Shown here: in pieces, positions 5,358 to 7,969 of the stretch
Layout: each line of letters starts with the position of its first letter
Position numbering within the stretch: the stretch's first letter is position 1
DNA from: Candidatus Helarchaeota archaeon
GTDB taxonomy: Archaea > Asgardarchaeota > Lokiarchaeia > Helarchaeales > HEL-GB-A
Reading direction: 5' to 3'
Length of the DNA stretch: 7,969 bases
NCBI GenBank assembly: GCA_013375405.1
Contig: JABXJU010000200.1
Span: 1 to 7,969, forward strand
Position numbers and translations under genes: made by a program
The notes under the pieces: model-generated
What the model was told of the DNA's origin: nothing
The model's database searches: none
The model's input: the letters and a program-made list of their open reading frames with translations, nothing else

Positions 5358-6575
5358 CTAAAATCCCTCTATTTTTCCTTTCGTTTCTCGCACTGCGAGA
5401 TATGTGTAAAGATCACCTTTCATGTCGTTTATTTTCCCAATTTTATTTTTTACAGCATCTAGTTCATCATTTGTAACATCTCGTCCTCCTAATCCGAGAA
5501 CAAAACTGTGGAATAAGATATTTAACGGATATAAAGCTGGTGCTATGCTGGAAGCTACCTGAGGAATTGGTGCTCCTAGTGCGTCATTTTTTTCTAAAAT
5601 GATTAGTTTCTCGAGATTACTCTTCTCCACAATGTCCCTGAGCTTCTTGGTCGGAAAGGGACGATAAGCTCTAATTTTTATTAAGGCAACCTCTGGATTT
5701 TCTCTGATCCACTGTTTAGTTGTTCCACACATCGACCCCATTGTTATAATCCCAATCTTGGGTTTCTCAATATTAGTGGTTTCAATTTGGTCATATTTTC
5801 TACCCGTTAATTTTTCAAATTCTTTGAAAATCTTATCAATTTGTCCTGGAACTTCTCGTTTCGCCACATCTATCGCTCGGCGTTGCTCCATGAAGTATGC
5901 TGGTGTCACAATCCCACCCCATGTGCCGGGTTTTGACGTTGCTATAGTATGCCGTTTAATACGTGGAGTAAATTTCCTTACCATTTCATCGGTTATAGCT
6001 TTAAACTTCTGAGCACTGTGTGAAATTATAAATCCATCATGACAAAAAATCGTTGGAAATAAAGTTTCCTCGGCAATACGGCAACTCATAATTGCTGAAT
6101 CGTAAGTTTCTTGGACACTTTCACTGAAAAGTTTATTCCAGCCGTGATCTGCTAGAGTTGCTTCCCATGAGTTCCAAATAGAAAGGTTCGGCGCATTCCA
6201 AGCCCGATTTGAGAGTAGCATATAAACCGGCGCTCTCCATCCAACGGTCATTGGAAGCCCTTCTTGCATTAGTAAATACCCTTGGGAAGCTGTCGCGGTA
6301 AATCCGCGAGCTCCAGCCGCTACTGCCGCGGTAATGTAACTTATGGCAGCAAGTTCACTTTCGACATTTACAAAGGCAGCCTTCAAGCGCCCATGATTAA
6401 CAGTGTCACTTAATCCTTCTACAGACTGGGTCTGGGGAGTAATAGGAAACGCACAAATTACATCAGGATCCGTCTGTGTGACCGCCCCTGCTACTGCATA
6501 ATTTCCAGTCATTGTCAAGATCTTTTCTTCTTTTATTTCTTCAAAGAACGGTGCCATCGGAACTACACTCATCAT
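5358..6575 (-). CDS. porA: 2-oxoacid:ferredoxin oxidoreductase alpha subunit (PorA type)
   Basis: Alpha subunit, 405 aa, a normal length, in the usual domain order. It supplies part of the TPP and substrate pocket and the C-terminal transketolase-like domain. Visible motifs: TGNYAVAGAV near the N-terminus, FPITPQTQ at 43-50 (the Thr contacts substrate in known structures), VESE at 71-74, TATASQG at 93-99, NRA with R124 (position of the pyruvate-binding Arg in Desulfovibrio africanus PFOR, by eye), DGF at 180-182, then the second domain from about KPKIGIITMGS (273 onward) with RPFP. The segment usually written RD(S/T)GW reads LADHGWNKLF here, so the Arg before the Asp is lost and the enzyme is somewhat divergent; the exact 2-oxoacid is uncertain (pyruvate is favoured, 2-oxoisovalerate possible). 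Tandem ATG codons lie at 6575 and 6572; the second sits better behind GAGGTGAG. It begins ten bases after the gamma-delta stop codon. Confidence 0.94.
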   Translation of the reverse strand: MMSVVPMAPFFEEIKEEKILTMTGNYAVAGAVTQTDPDVICAFPITPQTQSVEGLSDTVNHGRLKAAFVNVESELAAISYITAAVAAGARGFTATASQGYLLMQEGLPMTVGWRAPVYMLLSNRAWNAPNLSIWNSWEATLADHGWNKLFSESVQETYDSAIMSCRIAEETLFPTIFCHDGFIISHSAQKFKAITDEMVRKFTPRIKRHTIATSKPGTWGGIVTPAYFMEQRRAIDVAKREVPGQIDKIFKEFEKLTGRKYDQIETTNIEKPKIGIITMGSMCGTTKQWIRENPEVALIKIRAYRPFPTKKLRDIVEKSNLEKLIILEKNDALGAPIPQVASSIAPALYPLNILFHSFVLGLGGRDVTNDELDAVKNKIGKINDMKGDLYTYLAVRETKGKIEGF

Positions 6576-6577
6576 TT

Positions 6578-6585
6578 CTCACCTC
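6578..6585 (-). promoter_or_regulatory. Ribosome binding site (GAGGTGAG) of the alpha gene
   Basis: GAGGTGAG begins immediately after the gamma-delta TAA stop (6588-6586) on the - strand. The GGTGA core is three bases from ATG at 6575 and six from ATG at 6572. The beta gene uses five bases with nearly the same site, so 6572 is the likelier start. Confidence 0.6.
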
Positions 6586-7536
6586 TTAATGTTTGACCGC
6601 CTCTCCAATTTTTTTCTCAATGGCGCTTAGGGCTTTCACACCACCTTTACCTGGGCAGACCTCGATGCAGCTTCTGCAACCCTTACAATGAAAATTGTCG
6701 ACGCCGACGATCTTATAAGTCCCGTCTTCTTGCAGCTCTCTAAGGATGCAAAAATCCGGACATGCCCGATAATAGCAGGCTTGACAGTTAATGCATCGTT
6801 CTTCATCCCAATGTATGTGATAAATCCCCCAGCTTCCTGTCTTCACCTTTTTTGAGCCACCTGGCTCGTACCAAACAGCCCCAACAGTCATATCTTTCCA
6901 TCCTGGAAGATCGGGGCTAACATGGCTCCATTTTTCTTTTACACCTTTCGATGGGTCATAAGGAACGCTAGTTTCTTGAACTTCTGTTTCTTTATATGCT
7001 CTTTCCACCACTTTATGGTTAATATCAGCTATTTTTTTTGTAAAGGTACGAGACAGGCCTCCCTTTAATTCATCTAAAGTGAATGCATTTGACACTTTCA
7101 CCATACCACCGAGTATTGCGGTATTTGTTATGGGTCGTCCAATAATATCCAGTGCAATGGTTGTGGCATCAACCTTTGCGATGTTTAAGTCATCCCGTTT
7201 AATGAGCTTTTTGAGATTTTCAAAACTCATGGTGGTATTAACAATGATCGTACCCCCCGGTGGCATCCCTGCAGTTACATTTACTTCACTCAGGAGTGAA
7301 GGGTCAAGAACTCCAACATATCGCGGAGTATAGACTGCTGTTTGAGCTTGAACAAGCTCAGGATTTTTACTCATTGTTGCATACGCCTGGGTAGGAGAGC
7401 CCATTCGTTCAGCACCGAAAATTGGCTGCGCCCTGCCCATCCCATTAAAACTTTCTACTGCAACTTGGGCTGCGGTGACCCCACCTTGCCCACCACGCGC
7501 ATGAAATCGCATTTGAATAACATCAACTTCAACCAT
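6586..7536 (-). CDS. 2-oxoacid:ferredoxin oxidoreductase fused gamma-delta subunit
   Basis: One 316-residue chain carries two subunits that are often separate. Residues 1 to about 185 are the gamma domain: RFHARGGQGGVTAAQ at 10-24, FGAERMGSPTQAYATM at 40-55, and INTxxxGG-like ITNTAILGG. Residues about 190-316 are the delta domain, a two-cluster ferredoxin module: C248, C251, C254, C259 (CINCQACYYRACP) and C284, C287, C290, C294 (CKGCRSCIEVCP). It carries electrons from the beta cluster to external ferredoxin in the cytoplasm. The first cluster motif has four residues, not three, between its third and fourth cysteine, confirmed from the bases; C263 is an extra cysteine nearby. The start ATG at 7536 has a GGTG about eight bases upstream. 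The gene is followed ten bases later by alpha and preceded by ferredoxin, in the same operon. A gene symbol is left open because porG and porD are merged. Confidence 0.93.
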   Translation of the reverse strand: MVEVDVIQMRFHARGGQGGVTAAQVAVESFNGMGRAQPIFGAERMGSPTQAYATMSKNPELVQAQTAVYTPRYVGVLDPSLLSEVNVTAGMPPGGTIIVNTTMSFENLKKLIKRDDLNIAKVDATTIALDIIGRPITNTAILGGMVKVSNAFTLDELKGGLSRTFTKKIADINHKVVERAYKETEVQETSVPYDPSKGVKEKWSHVSPDLPGWKDMTVGAVWYEPGGSKKVKTGSWGIYHIHWDEERCINCQACYYRACPDFCILRELQEDGTYKIVGVDNFHCKGCRSCIEVCPGKGGVKALSAIEKKIGEAVKH

Positions 7537-7565
7537 TAAAACACCAATTCAAAATTTTTAAAGAT

Positions 7566-7760
7566 TCATTCGACCTCTACTGTAATTGCCTCCTCTGGGC
7601 AATTTTCTTGACAGGCGAGGCATTCAATACATTCATCTATATTGACTACCTTGGCTTTGCCGGTATCTTCGTCCAATTCAAACACATTCACTGGACAAGT
7701 ATCCACGCAAATGCCATCACCATTACATTTGGTAAGATCTATTGTTATGTCTTTTACCAT
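7566..7760 (-). CDS. Ferredoxin, two-cluster, with Asp in place of one cysteine
   Basis: A 64-residue ferredoxin with little beyond the cluster-binding fold, probably the electron acceptor of the oxidoreductase encoded just downstream (29 bases to the gamma-delta start). Cluster motif I is KCNGDGICVDTCP: C12, D15, C18, C22, that is CxxDxxCxxxCP. Cluster motif II is complete: C44, C47, C50, C54 (CIECLACQENCP). Asp at the second position of motif I is the arrangement known from Pyrococcus furiosus ferredoxin, where Asp ligates a 4Fe-4S cluster that readily converts to 3Fe-4S; the same is inferred here. The protein is very acidic, as usual. ATG at 7760 has only a weak AGG about ten bases upstream. 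It is the first gene of the operon. It could instead be regarded as a detached small subunit of the complex; the sequence cannot separate these roles. Confidence 0.93.
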   Translation of the reverse strand: MVKDITIDLTKCNGDGICVDTCPVNVFELDEDTGKAKVVNIDECIECLACQENCPEEAITVEVE

Positions 7761-7969
7761 AATAAAAACCTATTTAGTGAATCTTCTTGTATTAAACCTA
7801 ATTATTACTCAGATGTAGAGTTATTCTTTTCAAATAGTCAATTTCCCTTTTTACTTTTCCTATTTCCTGAAACGACTTTAAAATTATTTTAAATCTTAAG
7901 TTCGACAACTTATATTTTTATAACAGATTTTTTAATCCTTTCCTCATAATAAAAGTGAATATTTCCGAG
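7761..7969 (-). promoter_or_regulatory. Upstream region of the ferredoxin-oxidoreductase operon
   Basis: No supported gene lies between the ferredoxin start and the right edge. The operon promoter must be here or beyond. TATA-like candidates on the - strand are TTATAAAAATATA (complement of 7911-7923) and TTTAAAATAATTTTAAA (complement of 7877-7893); both imply a leader of about 100 bases or more. Two - strand frames are open from the right edge for 16-20 codons and then stop; one could be the tail of another gene, but nothing supports it. Confidence 0.3.

Noticed and set aside
5758..6012. Open frame on the + strand opposite the alpha subunit
   Set aside because: It is antisense to a well-conserved coding region, with no family motif and no ribosome binding site.
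7079..7539. Open frames on the + strand opposite the gamma domain
   Set aside because: Antisense shadows of the gamma-delta gene; their products show no recognisable features.
7608..7892. 94-codon + strand frame overlapping the ferredoxin
   Set aside because: It covers the ferredoxin in antisense and runs into AT-rich upstream sequence; low-complexity hydrophobic tail, no motif.

Overview
The window looks like a piece of an AT-rich, anaerobic archaeal genome. Three things point that way: aspartate carbamoyltransferase is encoded as an adjacent catalytic plus zinc-binding regulatory pair (pyrBI), the Shine-Dalgarno sequences are of the GGTGA type, and there is a multi-subunit 2-oxoacid:ferredoxin oxidoreductase with its own ferredoxin. 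An Asgard-like or related lineage is plausible, but the sequence alone cannot fix the phylum.

Layout. On the + strand, a gene open at the left edge (3-2261) encodes a winged-helix DNA-binding domain fused to an ATP-cone and a complete-length but apparently non-catalytic class III ribonucleotide reductase (NrdD) body. A 486-base AT-rich spacer (2262-2747) follows; it may hold one small basic ORF (2420-2584) with its own TATA-like box and T-tract. Next come pyrB (2748-3674, TTG start) and pyrI (3699-4190). On the - strand, converging on pyrI across a shared terminator region (4191-4254), lies a compact operon read from right to left: ferredoxin (7760-7566), fused gamma-delta subunit (7536-6586), alpha subunit (6575-5358) and beta subunit (5355-4255).

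How the genes work together. The - strand operon would oxidise pyruvate or a related 2-oxoacid to acyl-CoA plus CO2. TPP sits between alpha and beta, electrons pass through the beta cluster and the two delta clusters, and the co-encoded ferredoxin accepts them. PyrBI carries out the committed step of pyrimidine synthesis under nucleotide feedback. The edge gene looks like a nucleotide-sensing transcription regulator built from a retired ribonucleotide reductase.

The two most striking observations are these. (1) The beta subunit is circularly permuted: its normally C-terminal half comes first and its normally N-terminal half last. The break falls inside the TPP-binding GDG...N motif, yet all four cluster cysteines and the TPP residues remain. 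(2) The left-edge gene has the wHTH-ATP-cone-NrdD architecture, with no cysteine at the expected thiyl-radical position and a changed glycyl-radical loop. Alignments to family motifs were made by eye from memory.
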